DNA of 64,000 nucleotides from an uncultured Hyphomonadaceae bacterium. GTDB taxonomy: Bacteria; Pseudomonadota; Alphaproteobacteria; Caulobacterales; Maricaulaceae. The stretch's first letter is position 1; every line of letters starts with the position of its first letter. Position numbers and translations under genes: made by a program. Location: NCBI GenBank assembly GCA_913058335.1, contig CAJXPX010000008.1, forward strand, positions 62,001-126,000, read 5' to 3'. A model generated the notes under the pieces. That model had not been told where the DNA came from and made no database searches. It saw only the letters and a list, made by a program, of their open reading frames with translations. Shown piece by piece: positions 51,842 through 60,721 of this stretch.

Positions 51842-52541
51842 GAGCGAGGCGGTAGCCCCCCGGCTCTGTCATAAGCAACGTCGCCACGCCTTTTTCCGGC
51901 TCAATTTTCTGGCGCAAACGATAGACATGGGTTTCCAATGTATGAGTAGTGACGCCGGAGTTATACCCCCAGACCTCTTCCAACAGCTCTTCCCGGGCGA
52001 CAGGCTTTCCGCCCGCCCGATAGAGATATTTTAGAATATTGGTTTCTTTTTCGGTCAGGCGAATATCGCGTACTGGACGCGCCCCTTCTTCTTGCGCAGG
52101 GGTAAGGCGTTTAAAGGCCGGCTTAAACGCATAAGGGCCAATTTGGAAAATCGCTTCTTCACTTTGCTCGAAACTGCGTAGGTGAGCCCGAAGCCGGGCC
52201 AACAGGACGGAAAAGCGAAACGGCTTGGTGACATAATCATTTGCCCCGGAATTCAAGCCAAGTATTTCGTTCATTTCGCCGACATTTCCGGTCAACATCA
52301 CAATCGGCGCGGCCACTCCGGCCTTCCGCATCAATTCGCAGGCTTCAGTGCCCAGCATATCGGGAAGATCAATATCCAGAATGATCAGATCAAAGGTTTG
52401 GGCCTTGGCCGTTTTAATACCGTCTGTGGCCGTGCCGACATCAACGGTCTCAAATTCATCATAAACAGCAAATTGTTCTACCAACTCACCGCGCAAGGTT
52501 TCATCATCATCGACAAGAAGCAGTCTCTTTTTCACAGCCAT
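51834..52541 (-). CDS. OmpR-family response regulator transcription factor
   Basis: A 235-residue two-domain regulator. The receiver (residues 1-120) has the acidic cluster D11-D13, phosphoacceptor Asp56 in LIILDIDLP, and the K106 block YVTKPF. The C-terminal winged helix (about 140-232) shows LTEKETNILKYLYRAGGKPVAREELLEEVWGY and LETHVYRLRQKIEP. No histidine kinase gene is nearby, so it is an orphan regulator as far as this window shows. It is co-transcribed with the YhhN-family gene and divergent from the L,D-transpeptidase. Confidence 0.92.
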   Translation of the reverse strand: MAVKKRLLLVDDDETLRGELVEQFAVYDEFETVDVGTATDGIKTAKAQTFDLIILDIDLPDMLGTEACELMRKAGVAAPIVMLTGNVGEMNEILGLNSGANDYVTKPFRFSVLLARLRAHLRSFEQSEEAIFQIGPYAFKPAFKRLTPAQEEGARPVRDIRLTEKETNILKYLYRAGGKPVAREELLEEVWGYNSGVTTHTLETHVYRLRQKIEPEKGVATLLMTEPGGYRLALG

Positions 52542-52651
52542 AGTGGTGTCCTTTAGCGGAAATTCTCAAGTTTTGGCGTGTTTTATTGCCTTAACAGCCT
52601 TAAAGCTAATCGCAGTTCACACAAGAGGCATCACAAAAAAGAGAGGGCAAT

Positions 52652-53182
52652 ATGAGCGACTTAACTGAATTACGTATTCATTGTACCTCGAAAACCGCGT
52701 CTCTTGCAAAAATTGTCGTCCCCTGTCGTATCGGTCAAAGCGGGTTTATAGATGGCCCGGAGGGCACTGAAGGAGACGCAAAAACACCGCTTGGTCATTA
52801 TCATTTACGGTGGGGGTTTTATCGGGCCGACAGGCTTCCGCCGCCGCCGCTCAACTCAGTCAGCCCACTTACTTGGCGGAAAATAGCAAAAACCGATGGC
52901 TGGAGCGATGACGATAACGATCCGGCCTATAACCGGTTTATACGCCTGCCCACATCGGCAAGTCATGAAACCCTTTGGCGCGAAGATGGCGCATATGACA
53001 TCCTTCTCGTCATAAGCCATAATGACAGCCCCCCAGTGCCTGGCTTGGGCAGCGCTGTGTTTCTCCATGTCGCGCAACCCGATGACAGAAGCACTTTGGG
53101 CTGCGTGGCATTTGCGCCGGAAGATATGGCGCTCTTACTGCCGCGTCTCTATCAGGATATGCCCGTCAGAATTTACGAATAG
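52652..53182 (+). CDS. L,D-transpeptidase (YkuD-domain) protein
   Basis: A 176-residue YkuD-type protein. The catalytic block is VFLHVAQPDDRSTLGCVAF (His139…Cys151), an H-x11-C variant of the usual HG-x(12-14)-S/T-x-G-C. The upstream substrate-binding part has GPEGTEGDAKTPLGHYHLRWGFYR. Remarkably it has no signal peptide, whereas L,D-transpeptidases act on periplasmic peptidoglycan; relatives in alphaproteobacteria share this. Export by another route or a cytoplasmic role is possible. It overlaps the end of yggS by 10 bp convergently. Confidence 0.8.
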   Translation: MSDLTELRIHCTSKTASLAKIVVPCRIGQSGFIDGPEGTEGDAKTPLGHYHLRWGFYRADRLPPPPLNSVSPLTWRKIAKTDGWSDDDNDPAYNRFIRLPTSASHETLWREDGAYDILLVISHNDSPPVPGLGSAVFLHVAQPDDRSTLGCVAFAPEDMALLLPRLYQDMPVRIYE

Positions 53183-53877
53183 TCCCGCTCTCCGAAAAGA
53201 GCCGACCCGACCCGGACAGAGGTTGCGCCCATTTCAATGGCTGTTTCAAAATCGGCGCTCATTCCCATGGAGAGCTTCTCCACACCAACTTCTGCCGCCA
53301 ATTTTTTCAAGAGCCAAAAGTGAGGAGAGGGGGCTTCGTTCTGAGGAGGGATACACATCAACCCTTCGGGCACCAGCTTATACTCTTCTCGCATTTTTTT
53401 AATAAAGTCAGGAAGATCTTTCGGGGAGAGTCCGGATTTTTGAGGCTCTTCACCTGTATTCACCTGCACAAAAAGTCTTGGAAAGTTTTCAGCCGTTTCT
53501 TTTGCTTTGGCCAAAGTTTTGAGGAGTTTTTCCCGATCAACCGTTTCGATTACATCAAACAACGCGACGGCATCGTCTGTTTTATTGCTCTGTAACGGCC
53601 CAACAAGACGTAATTCGAGGCCGTTTCGTTGAGAGGCAAACGTGTCTGTCCAGCGCGTTTGGGCTTCCTGCACCCGGTTTTCGCCGAACACAATTTGCCC
53701 GGTTTCGAGCATAGCTGCGACCCGCGAGTCTGGCTGAACTTTACTGATTGCGACGAGGTAAATTTCATCCGGCGAACGCTCCGCCCGTTTGGCCGCCTCG
53801 GCCATTCGGCTTAAAATTTCTTCCCGCTTGGACTTAATTTTTGATGTGGTAGTATCGGGTGTGGTCGTATCTGGCAT
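53173..53877 (-). CDS. YggS-family PLP homeostasis protein
   Basis: A 234-residue alanine-racemase-fold protein of the YggS/PLPBP family. The PLP lysine lies in EIYLVAISKVQPDSRVAAML (K about residue 47). VFGENRVQEAQTRW, LRLVGPLQSNK, FVQVNTGEEPQKSGL and the C-terminal LSMGMSADFETAIEMGATSVRVGSALFGER are the diagnostic blocks. It has no racemase activity in studied members and buffers free PLP. Its start codon overlaps the ATG of the divergent thiE-like gene. Confidence 0.92.
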   Translation of the reverse strand: MPDTTTPDTTTSKIKSKREEILSRMAEAAKRAERSPDEIYLVAISKVQPDSRVAAMLETGQIVFGENRVQEAQTRWTDTFASQRNGLELRLVGPLQSNKTDDAVALFDVIETVDREKLLKTLAKAKETAENFPRLFVQVNTGEEPQKSGLSPKDLPDFIKKMREEYKLVPEGLMCIPPQNEAPSPHFWLLKKLAAEVGVEKLSMGMSADFETAIEMGATSVRVGSALFGERDYS

Positions 53878-54514
53878 GACATCTCCTTACGAAACCTGGC
53901 CGGGTTTGCAAAGCCATCCTCTGGGTCGGCACGCGCTAAAACTTCGCGAGATGTGTGACAGGCCTTGCCGTCTTTCGCCGCTTATCGCCATGAGCGACCC
54001 TGTCAGAACACCTAATATTATAAGGTGGGCCAAATCGCTCCCGAAACATTGCGCTGTGATTTACCGCTTTGATAATTTTGATAAGAAATTAGCCCGCGAG
54101 CTGCGCAAGATAACACTCGAAAACTCTCAGCAATTTCTTATCCGCTCTAAGGCGGAACCTGATTTCGCAGATGGCCAACATTTTAAACGCGAGACGGACC
54201 TTATCTTGATTTCAAAAACAAGACAGTCAAACCCCAGCGCTCTTCTAACTTTGGCAGCTGTCAAAGAAGGGTGTTACGGCGCGTCCCTTCCAGAGATTGA
54301 CGGCCTTTTAATCTCGGCCATTTTTCCGAGTGAAAGCCCCAGCGCCGGAACACCGATAGGGGTTGAGACGTTGAAAAAGCGAACCAAAGATATGAACGCC
54401 CCTGTGTTTGCCTTGGGCGGCATAAATATTAAGACAGCCCCTAAATTACGGGGCACGAACATTGCCGGAATTGCAGCCGTTGGAGCCCTAAAGGAAGAAG
54501 AATATGGCCGATAA
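53876..54514 (+). CDS. thiamine phosphate synthase-like (ThiE/TenI) protein
   Basis: About 212 residues from ATG 53876 (MTSPYETWPG); the track start would run deep into yggS. A (beta/alpha)8-type fold is suggested, with LSPLIAMSDPVRTPNI near residues 32-47, ISAIFPSESPSAGTPIGVETL, and the phosphate-binding FALGGINIKTAPKL (about 180-193). The usual metal/pyrophosphate motifs of ThiE are only partly preserved (for instance no clear DRVDVAL), so the activity may differ. The ATG shares bases with the divergent yggS start, so a downstream start such as ATG 53951 is possible. A GNAT-like gene overlaps its end by 11 bp. Confidence 0.65.
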   Translation: MTSPYETWPGLQSHPLGRHALKLREMCDRPCRLSPLIAMSDPVRTPNIIRWAKSLPKHCAVIYRFDNFDKKLARELRKITLENSQQFLIRSKAEPDFADGQHFKRETDLILISKTRQSNPSALLTLAAVKEGCYGASLPEIDGLLISAIFPSESPSAGTPIGVETLKKRTKDMNAPVFALGGINIKTAPKLRGTNIAGIAAVGALKEEEYGR

Positions 54515-54827
54515 AAAGATAGACATCACTAAGGAAGAAGGGGGAGACACAATAACATTTAAAGCAACCCTGCCTGATCATTCCGATGAAGCGGAATTGG
54601 TTTTATCCAATATTTCCGACAATCTTTTTAACGCTCATCATACCGGCGTTCCAAAATCTATGGGCGGCAAAGGCGTGGGCACAGCGCTTGTTAAATCCAT
54701 GTCGGAAGACGCGCGGGATTTAGGGTATAAGGTCGTTCCCGGTTGCCCTTTTGTAGCCGCGTGGTTCAAACGCAAACCAAAATGGGCAGAAATGGCCGCC
54801 GCCGAACCGGAGCTTTTTACGAAATAA
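54504..54827 (+). CDS. small GNAT-type N-acetyltransferase-like protein (COG2388 group)
   Basis: A 107-residue single-domain protein. The block MGGKGVGTALVKSMSEDARDLGYKVVPGCPFVAAWFKRKPKW (from about residue 53) corresponds to the acetyl-CoA-binding loop and the C-terminal strand of YjdJ/COG2388 proteins, seen widely as tiny GNAT relatives. Their substrates are unknown. It overlaps the thiE-like gene by 11 bp and converges on the large porin gene. Confidence 0.78.
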   Translation: MADKKIDITKEEGGDTITFKATLPDHSDEAELVLSNISDNLFNAHHTGVPKSMGGKGVGTALVKSMSEDARDLGYKVVPGCPFVAAWFKRKPKWAEMAAAEPELFTK

Positions 54828-54837
54828 TCAGCGGGGC

Positions 54838-56694
54838 TTAAAACTTAAAGCCGCCCTCAATAAACAGGGCCGTGGCTTTCTCTTTTTGCGGCGTTACGAA
54901 CGTCCCTGTCACGCCTTGGGTTTCGCGCTCAATATATTGCGCGCCCGCGCCGAGTGTGAATGTGTCAAAGTCATATGTCAGTCCGGCGACGAATTGATCC
55001 GACTCCAGATTTACGTTTTCATCCTTTGCGTGACCATAACCCAATGTCACGCCGAGGTCAGACGGTTTCCAGGTCGCCCCTATATCCCAAGCTTTGTAAT
55101 CACCGTTCAAAAGACCGTTATTTGATTTCAGGAAAGACCCGCCAAGCGTAATGTCCATCCAAGACGTTTCGGCGCCCAGATTAAAGCTCTCCAAATCATC
55201 CAACCCCGCGAAACCGCTTTTTTCTGATCCTCTGGCATAGGTGGCTGTGCCTTCGACCTTCAGGCCGTTATCAAATGTTCTATCTAGCGCGAGGCCGACT
55301 TCGAGCATATCTTCCAGATCAGGGGCCAGCGTGCCGGTCCCGTCATTGCGCTTGACGCAATAATCCACACCGCAAGCGCGGGCGTTCAAAGCGTATGAGC
55401 CGCCAAATTGCACGCCGACTCCAATACTGTCGCCCAAAAGGCGCGGACTGGTATAAGTGATTTTTTCAGAAAATCCGGAGGCGTCATTGATGGTTTTAAC
55501 ACTATCGAGCCCCGTATAATCCACCGAAGAATTAGACGCGCCAACCGCGAGTAAGCTCGGCGCGCCGAGACTGAAGAGATAGGCCGCCCCGTCATCGCGG
55601 CCGAGGGTTATGTCGCCATAGCTGCTACGAAGGAATAAATGCGCGCTTTCCAAGGCAATCTGCCCCTCTTTAGCGTCGTCTGGTCCAGATGTATAAAACC
55701 GGGAGGTATGTCCGCGAAGCGCGGTCGGAATACCCTCAACTAGCGCGGAAGAGCACCCGTCTATATTGGGCGGGCAATCTGTTACCCGTCCGCCAAACCC
55801 CCGGCGAAATTTATCATATTGCGCCCGACCTTCTAGGTTTAATCCGTATTCATACCCTGTGTCGGTTACGGCGCTGACTTCAAATTCTGCTTTGGCATCA
55901 CCGACAAATTCCTCTTTCCAGTCAGACTTCGAGGTCACATCATCGTCGCGGGTCACGGCGGCTACGCCGCCCTTGATGAACCCCCTGAAAATCGTCGTCA
56001 AATTGCCCAAGCCCATTTTTTCCTTCCAGCTTCGAGGAGCCATCGGCCCGGATTGCGGCGGATAGGTCTGCGGCGGCGCGCTCTGAGGTTGGTTTTGAGA
56101 CGGATAGTTTTGAGGCGCCGCTTGCGAGTAAGGCTGACCATAGGGCGAGCCTTGTTGCGGGGCGTACCCACGGCTCGGTAATTGTTCTGCCGGGACATAG
56201 TTAGTGGGAGCCGTCTGTTGAGCCGGAGGATATTGACCTGATCCATAGTCGGACGGTTTGGACGGAGCAAAAGGCGAAGCGGACCGCGAGCCGCTATATT
56301 GATACGGAGTTGCCGCGGCGCTTGGAGGAGAGGTGTGTGGTGTTTGCGGCTGGGGGTGCTGGTTTGCCGGAGACTGCGAATAAGGTTGAGCCTGTTGAGG
56401 CTGCGCGTTTTGCGGCGGGGACGTTCTGGAAGGACTTGATGCTTGAGAGGCCTGTCTGGGCGTCGCGTTACGGAGCGTCGGAGCGGTTTTGGGGGCCGCG
56501 TTACGCATCGTGGGCGCGCTCTGGGGGGCAGGAGAGCTTTCCCAAGCTTGAGAGCCTTGGCTATTTGCAAAAGGGGACTGAGCGCTGGCAATCGTCATGC
56601 CGCCCAAGGCCGCCACAATAACGGGGCCGAGAAAATAGGCGTAACGCGGCGCAAAAAGCCGGGATGGGTCGTTATATGACTTTGACTGGGTCAA
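54838..56694 (-). CDS. large porin-like outer-membrane protein with Pro/Gln-rich N-terminus
   Basis: A 618-residue protein starting at TTG (56694), with AGGAAG about 10 bases upstream; no earlier ATG is available. A signal sequence (about residues 18-39, YFLGPVIVAALGGMTIASAQS) precedes a long Pro/Gln/Ser-rich segment (about 45-220) with repeats such as APTMRNAAPK and APTLRNATPR. The barrel (about 230-618) has porin-like strands (FEVSAVTDTGYEYGLNLEGRAQ, AHLFLRSSYGDITLGRDDGAAY) and ends EGGFKF with terminal Phe. YSSF-like loops and a DYCVK cysteine pair are visible. It resembles the smaller lipoprotein-porin at 13.7-15 kb. Transport substrate unknown. Confidence 0.78.
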   Translation of the reverse strand: MTQSKSYNDPSRLFAPRYAYFLGPVIVAALGGMTIASAQSPFANSQGSQAWESSPAPQSAPTMRNAAPKTAPTLRNATPRQASQASSPSRTSPPQNAQPQQAQPYSQSPANQHPQPQTPHTSPPSAAATPYQYSGSRSASPFAPSKPSDYGSGQYPPAQQTAPTNYVPAEQLPSRGYAPQQGSPYGQPYSQAAPQNYPSQNQPQSAPPQTYPPQSGPMAPRSWKEKMGLGNLTTIFRGFIKGGVAAVTRDDDVTSKSDWKEEFVGDAKAEFEVSAVTDTGYEYGLNLEGRAQYDKFRRGFGGRVTDCPPNIDGCSSALVEGIPTALRGHTSRFYTSGPDDAKEGQIALESAHLFLRSSYGDITLGRDDGAAYLFSLGAPSLLAVGASNSSVDYTGLDSVKTINDASGFSEKITYTSPRLLGDSIGVGVQFGGSYALNARACGVDYCVKRNDGTGTLAPDLEDMLEVGLALDRTFDNGLKVEGTATYARGSEKSGFAGLDDLESFNLGAETSWMDITLGGSFLKSNNGLLNGDYKAWDIGATWKPSDLGVTLGYGHAKDENVNLESDQFVAGLTYDFDTFTLGAGAQYIERETQGVTGTFVTPQKEKATALFIEGGFKF

Positions 56695-56925
56695 TATCTC
56701 TTGTCTTCCTGCTTTTCCTCGTCTGGGCCGAATGAATCACTTTGAGCCCGCATTATCCTTTTGTGTGGCTGATTCCCCCCTAAAAAATGGTTAACAAAGT
56801 TTAAAATCTACAGATTTATGGGGTTATTCTACTCTGACGGACAATGCTTTCCTGCAAACAGAGTCTGGCCCTGTCTAAATTTTACGCTATAAGCCGAAAA
56901 AGCTTTCTAATCTTCGGAGCCCTTA

Positions 56926-57393
56926 ATGTCGTTTAAATTTTCCCGCCCTCTGCTTTTGAGCGCTGCCTTTTCCCTAATCGCGGCCCCGGCCCTCTCCGGC
57001 TGTGGCATTCTGGGTATCGGCAAAAGCAAAAGTGAAGCCCGTATGGCGTCACAAATGCAAGCTCCGAATATGGGTGTAAACTCTTATCTTTGGCGCGCTT
57101 CGCTTGAAACGCTGAACTTCATGCCTTTGGCCGAAGTTGATCCGTTTGGCGGCGTTATTGTCACAGACTGGTACGCTTCTGAAAAAGCGCCGAATGAGCG
57201 ATTCAAAGCCAATGTCTATATTTTGGATACAGCCCTACGTGCTGATGCTCTGAAAGCCTCTATTTTCAAACAAACCCGTGGCCCGGCCGGCTGGACGGAT
57301 GCAACCGTGGACGCCGATACAGCCCGTCAGATTGAAAACTCTATCCTGACACGCGCCCGTCAACTCTATATTGCGACAGTCGATAGCCAATAG
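56926..57393 (+). CDS. DUF3576 family lipoprotein
   Basis: A 155-residue lipoprotein of the DUF3576 family, restricted mainly to alphaproteobacteria. The signal peptide ends PALSGC. NSYLWRASLETLNFMPLAEVDPFGGVIVTDWYA is the family signature, followed by a beta domain (RFKANVYILDTALRADALKASIF) and an acidic Asp-rich end. Function is unknown. It lies upstream of leuS, a conserved neighbour pair, and has its own terminator. Confidence 0.85.
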   Translation: MSFKFSRPLLLSAAFSLIAAPALSGCGILGIGKSKSEARMASQMQAPNMGVNSYLWRASLETLNFMPLAEVDPFGGVIVTDWYASEKAPNERFKANVYILDTALRADALKASIFKQTRGPAGWTDATVDADTARQIENSILTRARQLYIATVDSQ

Positions 57394-57420
57394 GCGCCAT
57401 ATCAGAGCTGAGTATAATTC

Positions 57421-57465
57421 TCCCGGCCCCCGTGTCGGGATTTTTATTTATGGGCCGGGATTTTT
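57421..57465 (+). terminator. terminator after the DUF3576 gene, with alternative pairing
   Basis: CCCGGCCC (57422-57429) pairs with GGGCCGGG (57452-57459), then TTTTTG. The 5' arm can also pair with CGGG at 57436-57439, followed by ATTTTTA. Two T-tracts after two possible stems suggest a tandem or switchable terminator. Confidence 0.82.
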
Positions 57466-57558
57466 GTTAGACCTCGCGGCATCACGAACATTGCGCCTGA
57501 CGTCTGATGGTATAGAGACAGTTCAATAGATAAAATTTGATTGAGTTCGAGAGTTTCC

Positions 57559-60141
57559 ATGTCCGAAAAAGACACATCCCGATATAACGCCGCCGAAGTC
57601 GAGCCGCGCTGGCAGAAGGTCTGGCAGGAGCGCGATATTTACCGCGCTGATGATGAGAGCGATAAACCGAAATTCTACGCGCTTGAGATGTTTCCCTATC
57701 CATCAGGCCGCATTCACATGGGCCATGTCCGCAATTACGCCATGGGCGATGTCGTCGCGCGGTATAAAAAGGCGCAAGGTTTTGAAGTCCTGCATCCTAT
57801 GGGTTGGGACGCCTTTGGTATGCCGGCTGAAAATGCGGCCAAGGAAAATGGTGGCCATCCGAAAGACTGGACTTACGACAATATCGACGCCATGCGCGCG
57901 CCCATGCAGCGCCTCGGCTTTGCTCTGGATTGGAGCCGCGAATTCGCCACGTGCGACGAAGCCTATTATAAGCAGCAACAGGCCATTTTCCTGAAATTCT
58001 GGGATAAGGGTCTGGTCTACCGCAAGACGGCCAAAGTGAATTGGGACCCGGTTGATAATACCGTCCTCGCCAATGAACAGGTCATTGACGGCAAAGGTTG
58101 GCGCAGCGGCGCCGTCGTCGAGCAACGCGACATGGATCAGTGGTTTTTCAAAATCACCAATTACGCCGAGGAGTTGCTCGAAGGTCTCGACACGCTTGAT
58201 CGCTGGCCAGAAAAAGTCCGCACCATGCAATCCAACTGGATTGGGAAGTCTGAAGGTTTGGAAATGCGGTTTGAGGGCGCTGAAGATTCGCCTGATTATG
58301 AAATTTTTACAACGCGGCCTGATACGCTTTACGGCGCAAGCTTTGTCGCCCTTTCCCCAGATCATCCAGTTGTTAAAGATTTGGCAAAAAATGATTCTAA
58401 GATTGAAAGTTTTCGGGCGGAGTGCGCGAAAATCGGGACGACTGAAGAAGCCATCGCAACCGCGCCTAAGCTAGGCTTTGATACGGGTTTGAAAGTCAAA
58501 CACCCTTTTATTGAAGGCAAAACTCTTCCTGTCTGGATTGCGAATTTTGTTCTTATGGGATACGGAACCGGCGCGATTTTTGGGTGTCCCGCCCATGACC
58601 AGCGCGATCTCGATTTTGCGCGGAAATATAATCTGGATGTCACGCCAGTTGTTTTACCCGAAGGCGAGAGCGCCGAGAATTATGATGTCGGGAACGAAGC
58701 CTATACGGGCGAAGGCACATTATTTAATTCCGGCTTTCTTAACGGCCTTGCAAAAGACGAAGGCATCTCTGCTGCCATAGAAAAAATTGAAAGTATGAAT
58801 CTCGGGAAAGGCGTCACCAATTATCGCCTGCGCGATTGGGGCGTCTCTCGTCAGCGTTATTGGGGCTGCCCTATTCCGGTTATTCATTGCGATGAGTGCG
58901 GCGCCCTGCCCGTGCCGGAAAAAGACCTACCGGTCGCCCTGCCCTATGATAATATTGACCTGACCATTCCGGGCAATCCGTTGGATCGCCACCCGACTTT
59001 TAAACATGTCGATTGCCCAAAATGCGGAAAAGCGGCGCGCCGCGAAACCGATACGCTCGATACATTTGCAGATAGTTCTTGGTATTTCGCACGTTTTGCA
59101 GGGGGCCAAGGAAACGGCCAGCCCGACGATAAACCGTTCGATAAAAAAGCGGCGAGCGAATGGCTCCCCGTCGATCAATATGTCGGCGGCGTGGAACATG
59201 CCGTGCTTCATCTTCTCTACGCCCGTTTCTTTACGCGCGGATTACGTGATTGCGGACTGCTCGACTTGCCAAGCGGCGAACCTTTTGACGGCCTGTTTAC
59301 GCAAGGTATGGTGACACATGCGGTCTTCACGGATGAAGACGGAAATTTCATTGTCCCCGCAGATGTTGATGAAAAAGACGGGCAGCTTATCAATCTTAGT
59401 TCTGGCAAGCCTGTCACGAAGGGCGACGTCATCAAGATGTCGAAATCCAAGAAAAACGTCGTCGATCCGGATGATATTATCAAAACTTACGGCGCCGATG
59501 TGGCGCGTTGGTTCGTCCTATCAGACTCCCCGCCCGAGCGAGATGTCGAATGGACGGAATCCGGCGTTATCGGGGCTTGGCGCTTTTCCAAAAAGGTTTG
59601 GTCTTTGGTTGCAAGCCTGGAGCAAAGCAATCCAATGGTTATCGCATCTGATGCCAGTGGTGACGCATTGGAACTTCGCCGATTTGCTCATAAAGCGATG
59701 GAAAAAATCACGGATGGTATCGAAGCTTTCCGCTTTAACACCTCGGTCGCGCAGATATATGAGCTCACCAACGCTCTGTCGAAGTATAAAAGCAATGACG
59801 ATGCCAAAATGGAAGCGCTCGGTATTCTTATTCGCTCTATTGCGCCTTTCATGCCGCATTTGGCCGAAGAATGTTGGCAAGCTTTAGGCGGCAAAGACCT
59901 CGTTTATCACGCGCCTTGGCCGGAGGTTGATCCGGATATGCTCGTCGAGGACACACTCACCCTGCCCGTTCAGGTCAATGGGAAGCGCCGCTCGGAAATT
60001 AATGTTCCTGCCGATATGCCAAAAGATGAAATTGAGGCGCTCGCCAGGGCGGATGAAAGCGTCATCCGGTCCATAGAGGGGCTGACTATCCGAAAAGTCA
60101 TTATTGTCCCTGGCCGGATTGTGAATATAGTAGCGAATTAG
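57559..60141 (+). CDS. leuS: leucyl-tRNA synthetase
   Basis: An 860-residue class I synthetase from ATG 57559 ([10 protein letters not shown]); the track TTG is six codons earlier. HIGH is HMGHVRNY, after FPYPSGRI. The KMSKS loop is [17 protein letters not shown] leucine-specific zinc/CP1 editing domain lies between (about 220-420), with two CxxC pairs, CDECG and CPKCG (near residue 450-490). The anticodon-binding domain and the C-terminal LeuS extension ([17 protein letters not shown]) are complete. It charges tRNA-Leu and edits norvaline/isoleucine. lptE follows 9 bp later. Confidence 0.97.
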   Translation: MSEKDTSRYNAAEVEPRWQKVWQERDIYRADDESDKPKFYALEMFPYPSGRIHMGHVRNYAMGDVVARYKKAQGFEVLHPMGWDAFGMPAENAAKENGGHPKDWTYDNIDAMRAPMQRLGFALDWSREFATCDEAYYKQQQAIFLKFWDKGLVYRKTAKVNWDPVDNTVLANEQVIDGKGWRSGAVVEQRDMDQWFFKITNYAEELLEGLDTLDRWPEKVRTMQSNWIGKSEGLEMRFEGAEDSPDYEIFTTRPDTLYGASFVALSPDHPVVKDLAKNDSKIESFRAECAKIGTTEEAIATAPKLGFDTGLKVKHPFIEGKTLPVWIANFVLMGYGTGAIFGCPAHDQRDLDFARKYNLDVTPVVLPEGESAENYDVGNEAYTGEGTLFNSGFLNGLAKDEGISAAIEKIESMNLGKGVTNYRLRDWGVSRQRYWGCPIPVIHCDECGALPVPEKDLPVALPYDNIDLTIPGNPLDRHPTFKHVDCPKCGKAARRETDTLDTFADSSWYFARFAGGQGNGQPDDKPFDKKAASEWLPVDQYVGGVEHAVLHLLYARFFTRGLRDCGLLDLPSGEPFDGLFTQGMVTHAVFTDEDGNFIVPADVDEKDGQLINLSSGKPVTKGDVIKMSKSKKNVVDPDDIIKTYGADVARWFVLSDSPPERDVEWTESGVIGAWRFSKKVWSLVASLEQSNPMVIASDASGDALELRRFAHKAMEKITDGIEAFRFNTSVAQIYELTNALSKYKSNDDAKMEALGILIRSIAPFMPHLAEECWQALGGKDLVYHAPWPEVDPDMLVEDTLTLPVQVNGKRRSEINVPADMPKDEIEALARADESVIRSIEGLTIRKVIIVPGRIVNIVAN

Positions 60142-60150
60142 GAGCCTGTT

Positions 60151-60711
60151 ATGCGTAAATTTGCTGTTTTGACTGCTGTTTTTCTAGGCGTCGGCGCTTT
60201 AGGGCTGTCTGCTTGTGGTTTTACCCCAATGCACGCCCCTCAAACCCTGTCGGTAAATGGCGACCAACCCTTGGAAATGATCAGCATAGAGATGGGACCC
60301 GGCAAGGATGTGAATGATAAAGAAGCTGGTTTCTTTGTTTTACAACGTCTCCGGGACCGTATGGGGACAAAGGGGACAAAATATACTCTCACCATCTCAC
60401 CATCTTGGCGCCGTGGCCGATTGGGGATTTCTGCCAATGACGTAGCGTCTCGCTATGACGGCACAGTTGTCGCGACTTATTCTTTAAAGGATAATAAAAC
60501 AGGTAATATATTGGATACAGGCCGAGTTGTGGCCATCTCTACTTTTGCGGCCTCCAGCGATGCCTATGGCGTTATTGCCTCTAACGATACTGCCATCCAG
60601 TCAACTGCAGCCGAGGCCGCTGACCGTCTAATCGTGAAGTTGGCCGGATATTTTTCTAACGCAAAAGATACGCCCATAGACAACGTGAAAGACACGCCCG
60701 AAGACGAATGA
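60151..60711 (+). CDS. lptE: LPS assembly lipoprotein LptE
   Basis: A 186-residue lipoprotein. The signal peptide ends LGLSAC, then GFTPMHAP, typical of LptE/RlpB. The body is a beta-rich domain (ISIEMGPGKDVNDKEAGFFVLQRLRDRM, LGISANDVASRYDGTVVATYSLKD) of the size expected. LptE plugs and stabilises the LptD barrel that inserts lipopolysaccharide. leuS-lptE-holA is the conserved order, which supports a call that sequence alone would leave moderate. holA starts 10 bp later. Confidence 0.88.
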   Translation: MRKFAVLTAVFLGVGALGLSACGFTPMHAPQTLSVNGDQPLEMISIEMGPGKDVNDKEAGFFVLQRLRDRMGTKGTKYTLTISPSWRRGRLGISANDVASRYDGTVVATYSLKDNKTGNILDTGRVVAISTFAASSDAYGVIASNDTAIQSTAAEAADRLIVKLAGYFSNAKDTPIDNVKDTPEDE

Positions 60712-60721
60712 AGACGGCGAT

